A stretch of DNA of 64,000 nucleotides from Asterias rubens (lineage: Eukaryota; Echinodermata; Asteroidea; Forcipulatida; Asteriidae), in assembly GCF_902459465.1 (NCBI RefSeq), contig NC_047070.1, forward strand, positions 2,108,001 to 2,172,000. Direction: 5' to 3'. Within the stretch, counting starts at the first letter, position 1; every line of letters begins with the position of its first letter. Shown here piece by piece: positions 41,926 to 54,439 of the stretch. The notes under the pieces were generated by a model. The model was given only the letters and a program-made list of their open reading frames with translations. It was not told where the DNA came from and searched no databases. Both the position numbers and the translations under genes were made by a program.

Positions 41926-42419
41926 CACCACCTTTGAATACTTGATGATGGGGCTGTGACAGTCAACAATAGTAACAATATGTTGCTGATCCTTTAAAAT
42001 GTAGCTCAAAGCAATGATCGAAGGAAAGACAACTTCCTGGGCAAAAATGACCGTAATTGTGATTTAATCAATAACAAAAACACGTGTGTGAACTGAACTG
42101 TGTGTGTACTCAGTACACAAAAGCATGTTTTCAAAGTAGGACCTAGACTGGTCCCCTGTCTTTATCCACAATGATGAAGACATGTACTTGCTTTTCAGAA
42201 CCAGTGATTTCATTGGATACAATGATGTCATTGGATAAGAGTGCAGTGACGCACACGTTCTGTATCTGTGTTTTGATTGGTCCGAGGTGACGTCTGGCTG
42301 CACTTGCGGTCGTCTTCATTACTAGGTGAAAGGTGAAGATGGACAAGGATTGACCAACGCTTAATCACGAGCCTCGAAGTGTGACGTCATATGTTCAGGC
42401 TAAAGTAGGACCTTGACAT

Positions 42420-43057
42420 AGACCCTTTTCGAAACGACGGCTTCGGCCTTTGGATTCGGCTTCAGGCTAGCCGAGAATGTGTCCCCCATGGATCGAGCGT
42501 CCACCGACGACGGAACTTCAGTGGGAAATTTCGTTAGGTTTGACACACATTTTCACCCTTAAAACAGCCATTTTTTGAGCAGTAAAACACATTCGAAGAC
42601 GTGTATTTTTGTACCAATGTGGGTATGTAAAATAATTCAACATTGCAGCTTTACCTTGAGAATAATTAGTCTCAAGATTTATTCAGATCTTTTCGTGACA
42701 CACGAAAAGTTGTGGGCGTACGGTACATAACTAAAAGTAGTTCCGGTCGGCAGTCACAACGATTACCGACTTGATTCCAAGACTAATGGGAAGTAGCTAT
42801 ACCTCACTTCCCAGTCTTGTCATCAAGTCGGTATTAGACCCCAAAGTTGAGCATTTTTAATGAAAAGGAGCAAAATGTCTTATTTTATTGTTTTAAAAAG
42901 ATTACAAAAGTCGCACAGAGGTCTAAAATGAGAGGGTGCACATTCCCCCAGCGGACAGAAAACCCTAGCCGGGGGACAGAATCCCGTAGGAGATTCTATC
43001 CCCGACCGTTGTGCGGGGGACAGAATTCCCTGTGACACCGTCATTTCGAAAAGGCCA
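42420..43057. mobile_element. Disrupted GGATTCGGCTTCAGGC MITE
   Basis: Left end ACCCTTTTCGAAACGACGG with GGATTCGGCTTCAGGC; right end TTTCGAAAAGGCC. About 0.56 kb of other sequence separates them, including GGGGGACAGAAT repeats at 42968-43027. Confidence 0.5.
42766..42832. repeat. Short palindrome
   Basis: CCGACTTGATTCCAAGACTA and its inverse surround a GGGAAGT / ACTTCCC pair. Confidence 0.75.
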
Positions 43058-43317
43058 TAGCACTATGTAAAGAATACATGGTATAGAGGGCGCTATAACA
43101 GTTCAACAAACGAAATGGTTCAATAATAATGCAGCAAGTAACAGTTCAATATTTAACATTTTTTTTTACAATTTCATGTTGAATTTACACATTGAATTCT
43201 TGTATTTTTACACGTCTGTTAGACCTCTCTCTATGGGTTGACTTTTTGGCCCTCTGTGATATATGACTTCCAGTGCGTGGATTATTTGAACGCCATTGGA
43301 CACTTTCGGTACAGAAA

Positions 43318-43425
43318 AAAAAAAAAGTTCACAGATTTACAAATAACTTACAGGGTTTACAGAAGGTAATAGTGAAAGACTTCTCTTGAAATATTATTCT
43401 ATGAAATGCTTTACTTTTTGAGAAA
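43318..43425. repeat. Half of a CCACAGATTTACA foldback
   Basis: GTTCACAGATTTACAAATAA followed by GGGTTTACAGAAGGTAATAG; left half only. Confidence 0.55.
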
Positions 43426-43756
43426 ACATTAAAACAATATCACTTCTCGATATCGAGAATTACGGATTTATTAAACACATGTTATGACACGGCCTTGGGT
43501 CAATAAGCTCACTATATAAGGTAAAACCATTTTGCATGGAGGTCAATTTTTAACTCCATGCAAGACCGATTTTGCATAATCATAATCTTTGCACACTAAA
43601 GACCACGACAGTGCATGTGAAACAAACGACATTCACTCTGCTGCAGCAGTGGATTAGAATTGGCCTTCGATGGCTTACAAAAATGGCTTTCATGGGTGCA
43701 AAGATCGGTTGCAATTTGATGTTAACAAACAACAAACGAAATAGGCCTAGGTTCAT

Positions 43757-43858
43757 ATTCAATCAGAACAGGCTAGTTGGAGTTACGTTCAAACGTTTCT
43801 AAAGGTTTTTAGTTATTCTCGGTAGACACTGTTGTTGACTGTTTTTTTGCGGGCCAAG
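43757..43858 (+). promoter_or_regulatory. Conserved leader upstream of methyltransferase D
   Basis: Matches the gene B leader (TTCAATCAGAA, AGTTGGAGTTACGTTCAAAC, GACACTGT). As in B, the position of the 3' splice site before the start codon is GG. Confidence 0.5.
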
Positions 43859-46056
43859 ATGAATTTTTCTGCCTCTAGTGATTACTGTGGCGACGCCAGG
43901 GTCATTCTGCAAGCAATCATAACGCCTAACAAGAAGAAGCTGACATTTTCACCCGGTGATACCGTGCTAGACGTGGGATGTGGTACCGGTGAAGATACCA
44001 AATTAACGGCGCTCAAAGTCGGCAAAGTCACAGGTCAGTTGCGAACAATTAATAATAGTCTATGGATCGGCCAAACCAGGAAGCTTGTTCAAACCAGAAG
44101 AATATTCCTTAATTACTTTTTAAATTTTATTATAGGAATTGATTCATCCAAAGAAATGTTGGACTTTGCCTTGAAAAACAATTCCTCCTCCAGCATCACA
44201 TATCTGCTGGAAGACGCACAGACTGTCGGTGACAATCCTGATCTGCGCGGGAAATTTGACAAAGTTGTTTGTTTTCATGTTCTCCATTGGGTTCCTGACG
44301 TCATCAAGGCACTTGGGAGCATTTGTGACTGTCTAAAACCGGGAGGGGAAGCTCTAATCATCATGGACAACCACATTGACGACTTACTTTATTATTCCGC
44401 AGATTATTATTTAGAAGACCATGTCAAATGGAGTAAATATGTTAAGGTACGTACATTGTGGGCCGATATACCGGATATCTAAACAAAAACTATACACTTC
44501 TGAAGTGGCGGCCGAATGAAAAGCATATGATTCATCAACAAGTCCGAAAATAATTGATGATTGGGTGAGCACTGTTCGCTTTTGTGAAGGGTTGAAAATT
44601 AGGCTAGGCCGGAATTAGCCTCCCCTTTGTGAGAGGTAAGTCCTCAGGTTTATAGACAATTCGAACACTATACTCTGCTTGTCTTCCGTATACTCTGCTC
44701 GTCTTCATTTCTCGAAGTCTCCTGAAGACGAGAAGAGTATACATACTGTTCGAAACGTCGAGACCAAACCAAGCGATTTTACTCATGGTTGTACCCGCAA
44801 GTTTACTATTCATACTAGTATTTATAGTTAGTCTTATTCTCCACACCATTCAAAGCTTCAAACGTGATCTACTACACATCTACATCAGGCTGGTACCGGC
44901 GTCAACGCCTTTCAGCAGTTAAACAATACAATCGAAAACAATACAATAACACTTTATTTTCCCTGCATGGGAAATTCCTTTGGCCTTTTTGCTCACACAA
45001 AAATACAGTCACCAGTAAAAACGTTAAAGGGGTTTAACTCTAACCACAGAGAAATAGAGGGCCCACTAGAGATTTTAAACAGTGAACCACAGAAAGATAA
45101 AAGGACGGGTACGGAAAAAGAACATTAAACAGCAACAATTGTTAAAACGATATTTAAACTCCTCTTTATATTTGACGCAAAACTTTTTTGATATAAAATT
45201 TAACGATTTTCTTTCTTGTCAGGGCTATACAAATCAATGCCAATTGTGGACTAAATCGGTACCAGCCACTGAGGATGTACTCCCATCTTGTGGTTATGCA
45301 AATGCCCATTGTGAAGTTCAGGAACACGCCATGGACTTATCTGAGAAGCAAATGAAATGTAAGTCCAAATTCAAAACCAAAATAATGTCATAATCATTGC
45401 GACGTCTTGCTACAGCACAAATAGCAATTTATTTGATAAATTAATATTTAATTTTTACTTCCGGTACAATCTGGACCTCTTAAAAATATAAATATATGGG
45501 CATTATTTGCTATATATCCCCCAAACCATGTCACAAAGTCATAATCTTGTTGCTGTCTCATAGCTTGTGGCACATTGGATAATTTATTCTGAAACGTTAC
45601 CGCACGAAGATAAAAACCACACGTCTTTTTGTTTGGTTTATTTAACAACATTCGTTGAAAACAGCCCCAAGGCTGATAAAACATATGGCAACCATGTTAC
45701 AAGAGCACAGAATATGCCATTACATGTATATTAAAAAAAGCCTTAATTAACGACTAGACTTTTTTTCATTTTTTATGTTCCAGCAACCGAAACCCCCGTT
45801 GTTTGCGACACAACGAAAACAATATCCAACTTTAATGTGCTTTGTTTGAATGTGTTTTATTGTGTTTCATTCGACAGTGCTTTTTCAGACCCAAATGCCG
45901 CAAATCTCGTTAATTCACGAGAATGAACGAGATGAGTGTCTGGGAGATTTGTGGATCTGGGCCAAAACTCGCTACCAACCGAAACTCGGTGGCCAGACTG
46001 AAAATGTCACCCTCTCATTCAAAGTCATGGTAATGTATGCAGAGAAGTCAACGTAG
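43859..46056 (+). CDS. JHAMT-like SAM-dependent methyltransferase, copy D
   Basis: Exons 43859-44033, 44136-44446, 45223-45358 and 45878-46056; GT-AG introns in phases 1, 0, 1; 266 residues. Intron 1 is only 102 bp and has no repeat, probably the ancestral state. Motif I VLDVGCGTG, GIDSSKEML, FHVLHWVPD and LKPGGEAL are intact. The N-terminus differs most from its paralogues (ILQAIITPNKKK for VQHTVITHNKKK), as does the end of exon 2 (DYYLEDHVKWSKYVK). Exons 3-4 match copy C. Possible polyadenylation signal AATAAA at 46247. Intron 2 holds a Penelope-like tail. Most compact copy, probably functional; substrate unknown. Confidence 0.9.
44600..44870. repeat. Possible Penelope-type tail in intron 2 of D
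   Basis: Contains CCTGAAGACGAGAAGAG and GTTCGAAACGTCGAGACC (44720-44766), the pattern CTGAAGA...GAAACGTC seen at the ends of Penelope-like elements. No coding part. Function and boundaries uncertain. Confidence 0.35.
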
Positions 46057-46274
46057 AAAACTCTAATGTCGACACTGTGTGTCATAGTTGATAATATGGC
46101 TTTAGTCAAATTTGCCAACATTGTTGTTCAACAAAATCCCCCAAATCAGGCCCCAGATTTTGTTTGTACAGTTTTCCCAAAATGTTTGCCCTAATGCCTC
46201 TTCGGCGTAAAGTCTGGGTAGTACGCCAATTACTGTGTTACTAATTAATAAACTCAATTTTTGTATATAAGTCA

Positions 46275-46652
46275 CTTTCAGTTTTCAGCTGGCCTATCTC
46301 AACATATTTACAAAATAACAACCCTGTAAATTTAGAACTCAATAATGGTCGTCGAAGTTGTGAGCCAATAATGTAAGAAAAAACACCCTTATCACAAGCT
46401 TTGTGTTTTCAGATGCTTAATATCGGGACCTAAAGAACTAATTCTGAGGTCTCGAAATCAAATTCAAATAACTTTAGTGGGAAATTACTTCTTTCTCGAA
46501 AACTACTTCAGAGCATAGAGAAAGGACCAATGTTCAGAGGTAGCCATTTTTCAGAAATGTTTTATACTATCAACATCTCTCAATTGATTGTTACCAAGTA
46601 AATTGTTAGGCTAACAATTATTTTGAGTGATTAACCAATAGTGTCCAGTGCC
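46275..46652. mobile_element. F1 MITE, diverged
   Basis: Forward. CTATCTCAACATAT, GAAAAAACACCCTTATCACA, TGAGGTCTCGAAATCAAATT and ACCAATAGTGTCCAGTGCC. The left end is eroded. Confidence 0.75.
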
Positions 46653-46796
46653 TCTACCCCAAAGTAATACATGTATTGGAAAATGCAAATAAATATTTAG
46701 ATTGTGGTTAAAACAATTAAAATATGTCAATTGTGCACATTGTGTCTGCTTCCTTCTTCTTTTTGCTTACCAGGTAATTGTTAAAGCAAGTTATGC

Positions 46797-47232
46797 AGGG
46801 CCCAACTTCATACGGCTGCTTGAACACAAATGTTTTATAAGCTAAACAAAATCATTGCTTAGTAAAATTATGTTACCGGGCATTACTCCACTCAATGTTA
46901 TGCTGAGTAAACATCAGCTAAATAACTCCCGGGAAATTCCCGTGAGTTTTTGTTTTTGTATTATTGTGAAGAGAGCGACCAAAAGTTCCAGGGAACATCT
47001 CGGGAAATACCTAATGTGTGAAAAGGGCTTAAGTCCTAAATCGCCCAGTGCCCAATTTCATCAAGCTTATAGCAGAAAATACTACTTGGTAAATTTCTTT
47101 GCTAAGTAATCATTGAGTGGGGCACCAGTCTTAACAATGTAAACTTAAGGTAGTTTTGACTGGTAACCTTTTCGGTGCTTAGCATGTTTTTTGTGTGTGC
47201 TTAAACCGGCTTTATGAAATTGGGTCCAGGTT
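46797..47232. mobile_element. CCCAATTTCATAAAGC-type inverted-repeat element
   Basis: Starts GGGCCCAACTTCATACGGCT and ends GGCTTTATGAAATTGGGTCC. GCTAAGTAATCATTGAGTGG near the right is inverse to CCACTCAATGTTATGCTGAG. Non-coding. Confidence 0.7.
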
Positions 47233-47274
47233 AAATAATAAATCACCTGGGCAAAATATATGTTTTCTCGGTCA

Positions 47275-47985
47275 TCAATTTCGGCAACTGAGCAGCTAAT
47301 TTAACCACCAATCTATTCTTTTTCGTGCAAAATCGAATGCAAATGAAAAGGGTCATTCGATTTCGTTATATGATTAGTCAAATGTAATGTTGCTTCATTC
47401 AATTTTAACAATTCATTAAAGCAGCATTCAAATTCGCGCGCTTCTTGAGGCGTGTGTGTCACGAAAAAGAATGACGATACGCTCAAGGAATTTGACTCGA
47501 CTCAAAACGAAATTGAATGGCCGAATTCTGAAATTGAAACGCAGTAACAACTGGAGAGGCAAAACAGCTTTAATTCGAACGCATGGAAATGAAATTGGCT
47601 GCTAATTTGCCGAATTTGACCGACAAAACCTTCACTTTCAAAAGATTGAGTTGAAGCTGTTTTGCCTCTCCAGTTGTTACTGCGTTTCAAATTCAGAATT
47701 CGGCAATCCAATTTCGTTTTGAGTTGATTCAAATTCCTTTAACACTCTGTTCAATTTAGAGTATCGCCATTCTTTTATGGCACACACGCCCCAAGAAGCG
47801 TCTGCGAATTTGAATGCTGCTTTGATGAATTATTAAATTGAATGATTATTTTGTTAAATCGAATGACGCAACATTACATTTGACCAACCATAAAACGAAA
47901 TCGAGTGACCCTTTTTAGTAGCATTCGATTTCGCGCAAAATAGAATAGCTTGGTGGTTAAATTTGCTGCTCAATTGCCGAAATTA
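47275..47985. mobile_element. Foldback element with ~300-bp arms
   Basis: Left arm 47275-47575, right arm 47660-47985. Matching pairs include GCAGTAACAACTGGAGAGGC with its inverse and TCATTCGATTTCGTT with its inverse. AT-rich, no ORF of note. Confidence 0.85.
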
Positions 47986-48553
47986 AAACCTATAAATCGC
48001 CCCGGAAAATAAATAAATCGCTCATCCCGCCCTCCCCCAAAAACATGTTTAATAGAAAACAAGGAAACAAATCAAAACCTCACTCAACACAGCCTGGCTC
48101 TCCAAACCCCAGAATTATACAGAAAAAGAATGCCCAGGCTTTCGTGATTTTCAGAATAACTGCATATACATTAAAACCTACATTCCACCATTGTCCCGCA
48201 CTGCCAAATAAAATGATCAATCAGCCATCTGGGATTGAAACTGTTACTCAACAAGTCCATTCTGACCAATCACTGGACATAGGGGTCACCGTGGAATGTC
48301 ACCTCACGAAGATCATTCTTTGTTATGCAAATAAGGAGTTTTGCGCTTTTTCAGAGTCCCTTTTTATGTGGAAATACCACACAATGCTATGGCATTCACA
48401 TTGCCGTATGGCGCGACCTGGATGGACAACATGCTGTTTGCTGTGTAGATGGCTCTACGTGGGATTTAAATTATTTTATGTCGAACTTTACGTGAAATGT
48501 TATCTAAATTCTGACCATGTGCAGGTCATGTGCATTTACAAAATTATTGCTAA

Positions 48554-49053
48554 NNNNNNNNNNNNNNNNNNNNNNNNNNNNNNNNNNNNNNNNNNNNNNN
48601 NNNNNNNNNNNNNNNNNNNNNNNNNNNNNNNNNNNNNNNNNNNNNNNNNNNNNNNNNNNNNNNNNNNNNNNNNNNNNNNNNNNNNNNNNNNNNNNNNNNN
48701 NNNNNNNNNNNNNNNNNNNNNNNNNNNNNNNNNNNNNNNNNNNNNNNNNNNNNNNNNNNNNNNNNNNNNNNNNNNNNNNNNNNNNNNNNNNNNNNNNNNN
48801 NNNNNNNNNNNNNNNNNNNNNNNNNNNNNNNNNNNNNNNNNNNNNNNNNNNNNNNNNNNNNNNNNNNNNNNNNNNNNNNNNNNNNNNNNNNNNNNNNNNN
48901 NNNNNNNNNNNNNNNNNNNNNNNNNNNNNNNNNNNNNNNNNNNNNNNNNNNNNNNNNNNNNNNNNNNNNNNNNNNNNNNNNNNNNNNNNNNNNNNNNNNN
49001 NNNNNNNNNNNNNNNNNNNNNNNNNNNNNNNNNNNNNNNNNNNNNNNNNNNNN
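48554..49053. other. Assembly gap, 500 N
   Basis: Exactly 500 undetermined bases, a standard placeholder, so the true size is unknown. ORFs that cross it are meaningless. Sequence on the right side begins inside an F1 MITE. Confidence 1.
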
Positions 49054-49163
49054 GTTTCTCACAATGTTTTATACCATCAACCTCTCCCCATTTCTCGTTA
49101 CCAAGTAAGTTTTTATGCTAATAATTATTTTGAGTAATTACCAATAGTGTCCACTGCCTTTAA
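49054..49163. mobile_element. F1 MITE, right part after the gap
   Basis: GTTTCTCACAATGTTTTATA through CCAATAGTGTCCACTGCCTT. The left part must lie in the gap, so the gap probably reflects repeat collapse. Confidence 0.8.
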
Positions 49164-49466
49164 GAACAATCTTCAATAGAAAGAAAAATATTTAGGACGA
49201 TGAAGCATATTTTTAAGAAAACCCAATTGCAAAAAAATGCCCGAATTCGGGTTACTGTCATGCGATAACATAAACGTCAGTTAGGCATAATTCCTAATTG
49301 CTTAAAACTAACCGGAAACTGACGTCACGGAGTCTTTAATTTCTTAGGCCGTGTACGAACGGGTGGATACCGCTACGGCTCCGGCTAGATGTCTGCGTCA
49401 TCGTGCGTTGTACATAGACCGTTATCACGGTGTGGTCATCTTGATTTAACTCCATTCCAACTCAAT

Positions 49467-49615
49467 GGCCTTTTTCGAAACCACGGCTTCGGCTTTGGAT
49501 TCGGCTTCAGGCCCCGTCCTAACATCTGAAACCCTGGGCGCGTATACGCAAACCACGCGGGTCCAAGCTAGCCTGAGCCGAATCCAAAGCCAAATCCAGT
49601 CATTTCAAAAAGGGC
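49467..49615. mobile_element. GGATTCGGCTTCAGGC MITE, compact copy
   Basis: 149 bp; GGCCTTTTTCGAAACCACGG at the left, GCCTGAGCCGAATCCAAAGC and AAAAAGGGCC at the right. The best-defined copy of this family here. Confidence 0.8.
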
Positions 49616-49904
49616 CTATGTATTAAACCAAACTGAGGCTGGACACAATATTAGTCTGGTGCCATACGCAATGAATGTTAGCATTCATTTCTGTAATTGG
49701 AAACAGGGAACATGACCAAGATGGTGACAGCGTAATAAAGGTTTATAGGATGTCCTTAGCTGTGTACGCCAATGCGGGTACGGCCTTATTCACAGGTTTT
49801 CTTTGTTGATTTGTTAAAACAATTTCTTTTTTCATGGCTAACCTTTGCTTTCAGATGCATATAAAAAGGTTCAGTAGGCCTGCAGTCTTTTATTATTCGA
49901 GTGA

Positions 49905-50050
49905 CAAATTAGGCCTACCTCTTTCTCAAAAACTACGTTACTTCAGAGGGAGTTGTTTCTCACAACGTTTTATACTTTCAACAGCTCTCTATTGCTCATT
50001 ATACCAAGTAAATTGTTATGCTAACAATTAATTTCAGTAATTACCTCTAG
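49905..50050. mobile_element. F1 MITE, right half
   Basis: TCTTTCTCAAAAACTACGTT, TTATACTTTCAACAGCTCTC and a damaged right end AATTACCTCTAGTGAATAG. Confidence 0.7.
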
Positions 50051-53000
50051 TGAATAGAAATAGAATCGCGCTCGTTACACTCCATGGTGGTTGGTGACCA
50101 ACTTGGTGTCGGAAGTTCATAATACGCGCAATCTATGCAGGGTATTAGTTCAAATATTGACAACTACTGGTTGATTTTGTTTTCATATCCCCATCATTTG
50201 ACGGGTATAATTGCCCCAAAGACCTCGTTGCCTTACGCTGCCTGGTCTACACATACTGTGAATCATCACTTTATGCACATTAGGCATTGTCAAAATGCAG
50301 TCCTTTGCTTCTCAGGGTAATAAATATACCGTTATTTTAAGATCATTTTACTCTCTAACATGCAGTACTCCAGTACGGAAATTCGAATCCTGTTACACAG
50401 GCATTATCAGATTTCAGCAAGTTTTGGATAGAATTTCCCGCTTTTTCTCTCTTCTTCTCCTTCTAGTTGTCTGTCAAGCAGGCGGCACAGGCAATTAATT
50501 CTGATTGCACGGACTCAAGATGGGGGGCAAAACCCCTAACTGTAGAAGCTCTTACGCATTATGATTCGAGGACTGTGAAAACATGCTGTGTGGATGTTTT
50601 TAGCATCGACGCAAAGGGAGATATAAAGGAAAGACAAGTGAATATCATTGCTTATGGTTTAGCGATGATACTTGTAGTATACTATAAGGAACACGGATCT
50701 AGCATTAAGGGGGTAGGGGAGGGAAAGTGCGTACCCCCGGGGTCCCGGTTCCTGAGTTGACTCCAGCTAGCTCCTAGCGCGTGCATTAGAAATTACTTTT
50801 TTCTTTTACGGTTTCCTAAATAACAATCTACAGAGAAGAGAAGAGGGCCTAGAGGGATATTATCCTATGAGACAATGTTGATTTTCAATGGGGAGGCTGA
50901 TTTATTAAGTCCACTATTCAGAGTTTACCTCAGCACAGGGATTGGACGGTTGAAGGGGGAAATAACGGGCTTTTCTTTCCTCGTTAGAATCTTCTCTGAA
51001 TCCAAAACATAAGTAACCGGATCGCTTTGTCAACGCACTTGTCACCCTCATTCTAGGCCTATCTGTTTCATGACATGGGGGGCCTTAGCGGGGTACGGTG
51101 GCTCCACGCAGCCACTACACATGTTGAATAGCTGGTTATGCAGTATCGATTACAGTGCCTTGCCACAAGAAACAGAAAGGGGATAATGTGTGGGTTTTAA
51201 ATGGCGACCCGACACCAGACTACCTGCCAGGGTTCCGCTCTCCTCGCGTGTCCCTAGCTAGTGCCTCTCTTCACACCGGGGCCGCTGCCGACTCAGACAC
51301 ACCGGGGTATGTCTCTGTCCCCACTTCACCTGCATTTAGGTCTTGTTTTGCCACAAGCAACAGCGTTGAGTAGAGCCGAGATGGGCTATTTAATTCTCCA
51401 TCGGCAGTTAAGTGCCGTGGTCGAACCACCGTCTCTCTCTCGGTCCCAGCCCTCTATGCATCTTCCACTTGTAGACTTAACATCCTGGTCAATGCCTGTG
51501 TTATAACACGTGGCCATAACCAACACACACGCGACCACCAGCCCCCGTTTTGTTTATTCCTTCTCAATCCCTTTTCCCCAGCAGCAAATTCATTTCTTGA
51601 TTTTTTTTTCTCCATGATTGCAAAGAATTGTCCCCTCTTTTTTTTTACAACAAAAATAGACCAGAACAGGGAGGAAATAAAACACGAAAAGGACATCTGA
51701 AGTGGTGAGAGCGTGATATCCTTTTTCGACTCTCTCTTCGTTTTGCCCGTTTGTGGCCTAAGGGTTTGGTGAACACATTAACATCAGAGTTTAACGCAGT
51801 GAGGGTTCGCCGTGCTGCAGGCGCCAAATAGACCCCTAAATATGGAGTATGGAGCGCCGAGATGTCCCGGTTTAAACCCAATGTGCCGATTTAATAGAGT
51901 CTGATCAATCGCAATGATCGATAATGGAGGTTGTTACGGCTGACTCGAGGTGAACCACCCGAGAACAAAATGACTTAACTTTGAATCGATCGTGGGAATA
52001 TCTCGCTCAATGGGTGTTTTAAAAGCTTCAGCTTGGGGCACGGTTGCCTCCCTCTGGGAACGATACGCTGTATAATGACTCACCGAGAGAGGGCGTGCCA
52101 TATTATGCTGCTAGCGCGCCTCTTCAAAAAGATATTTGAAAACGCAAGCCATTGGTCAATAAGCCATTTTGAAGTATGGTGGACAGAGTATTGTGACACT
52201 GTTTGGTTTGGGTTAATTTGTCTGTAAAAACCAAAACCAAACAATGCACTTCTAAAGTGTCCACCATCCTCAAAAAAAGGCTAATTCTTTGGTTTTGAAT
52301 CATGGGTGATTACCGAAATTTGCCTCTATAAAGAAAAATAGAAAACATCAAATGCCTCCGAACGATAGATTAATAAACAGCGAGTTTGCTGTTTGTTTTA
52401 TTAGCTGTGAGCTTACTTTCAACAGACATCGCGCTTAAAACAACAAAATGCAAACCTTTGTTACACAAAATGATTATGATTTATGCCAAAAAAGCGTGAC
52501 TTGGTTGAACATGAAACAGATTGGTCAGACTTTATAGGAATTTTAATGGCAGCTGAAATAAAGGAGTATTCTCGCCTGGGTGGTTCTGTCTCATTGCAGA
52601 AAGCACAACCCCCTTCAAAAACTGGAAAAATGTCACTAAACAACAAACAAAATAACGCCACTTTATGCCCATTATCCACTGAAAAACACCGGTGCGAGAA
52701 TATGGCCCTCTAGGGATCTCTCAGTGCCAGGTTTACCTCATTGGTGAACGATACGAGAGTTCAATATGCCGGGTGGGGATAGTTTAGAAGCGTAGAAACA
52801 CTGAACATCTATGCCGAGACTAAGGCTTGGGTGTCCCCACTAATATGTGGTCCCGCGTGGCTACTCGTGATGTGTGGTTTGGCCAGCCCGCTCTATAAGA
52901 TGACCCCGTGAGAGCCTACTGCATTTTTATATTGACAGAGAAATAAAGTCATAACTAAGAAATCAGTGGCTGTGTGAAGCAACGTTAAGTACTTCTTGAA

Positions 53001-54430
53001 GAGAAAGCCCCTTTTCGAGTCGTTACAGGGAAGGGCGGTGTAAATAATGACATAGAATTGGGAAGATAGAAACAGATCTTCGTAAATGATCGAGCTCCCC
53101 CATGTACGTTGCTCTCGGGACTCAATGATGAAAAGGCACGAAACTAGTTCTTCCGCCCCGGTGCGAATAGTAGTAAAAAAAGACAGAGAGAAAAGCCCCG
53201 GACCCGCAACTTGCCGCAACACTATTTAATATAGTCTGGGCAAATCCATTAAACACTTGAAGCTATCACGGTATAGGCATCCGGCTAGAGTTAGGTTCGC
53301 TCACTGGTATCGGTTTAGGTTGTTCAGTCGACAGTTTTCTCGTATAACCCACTTGGCATGTCATTGTGGCCGGCAAGAACGAGCGTCGTTCATGGCCAGG
53401 AATATCAATGAGTTATCGGGGGTTGTAGGTGGGACTGAATACACCGACCAGCTCGGGCATTGCACACCGACCGCCAAACGGCTCGCTCAACTTGCTTTTA
53501 ACACTCATTTTTTTCTTCTTCGTCATGAAAAAAAACCCACCTACCCTGACTTCTAAAGCCTGAGTCTTTTTCCCCCTCATTCCTGGGTATTTACAAGATG
53601 TTGCATGCATCGCGTTTCACGAAATGCCTCACATTAGAGCGTTTTCCGAGTGCTTGACTGTACATGATGCCGCAGTTCCGACTAAGATCAAGTTTCACAT
53701 GATAGTCCGTTTCACTCCACGCTAGACTAAAATGCTCGTCCCATGCTACGCTGATCGGCACCTCCCCAGTTAATGGATGGGATGCTCAGAACGCCCTGTT
53801 CTTGATACGTTTTGGAGGATTTCGCTCTAGGAGGGAAAACGCATTTAGCCCAGGGCTTAAAATGCTGGTTGTACTTGGGGTATAAGAGCGGGTAAGCGAG
53901 GGGGAAATTGAATAGCTAGAGGCCCGCAGGCTCAAAGAGGGCGAAGGTTTCAAGCACATCTACTGTCGATGCTGGAATCTAAACCCGTCTACTCCTCCTA
54001 CTTCTTCTTTCTCCTTCTCCAACTTCTTGGCTCTCCATCTCGGCCGCTTTTCTTCTTCCCCAAGAACAACATGGCGGGAGTCTCTTAGTGTGATCCAGAT
54101 ATTATTATGGATAGGCAATTGATTTTTGATTGGGAGAAGAATGTGCGTTTTTATTGCATTGAAATTGGTTTGATTGGTGAGATATTTTTGGGTTAGCACG
54201 ACGTTTTTAAATATGGATTGAAGTCGGTTATAATGATGACTTTAATTACGATGGGGTTGAAAAGTTGGAGGGTGGGGAGGGAAGGGGGACGGGGAAGGGG
54301 TGTGGTGAAGGTAACATAATACAAAATGTAGTGATGGGAGCATTGGTAGATAGATGACAATGACGATTGGTGGATGGTGTAATTCACTGTGATGATAGAA
54401 ACGATTATGATATTCAGTGGTGATACAAAT
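50051..54430. other. Low-repeat region without a recognised gene
   Basis: No MITE, retroelement or RNA signature, a clear contrast with 1-50 kb. ORFs of 60-109 codons exist on both strands; the most exon-like is 50474-50760 (preceded by a CTTCTCCTTCTAG acceptor), but it has no recognisable domain. Could be regulatory DNA or contain unrecognised exons. Confidence 0.5.
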
Positions 54431-54439
54431 TATACTGCA

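Noticed and set aside
48045-49121. Long ORF of 358 codons
   Set aside because: Half of it is the run of N; the remainder has no domain and ends in an F1 MITE.
53257-53556. 99-codon ORF as a possible exon
   Set aside because: No domain, no splice context that I can support, and no second frame evidence; left as unassigned.
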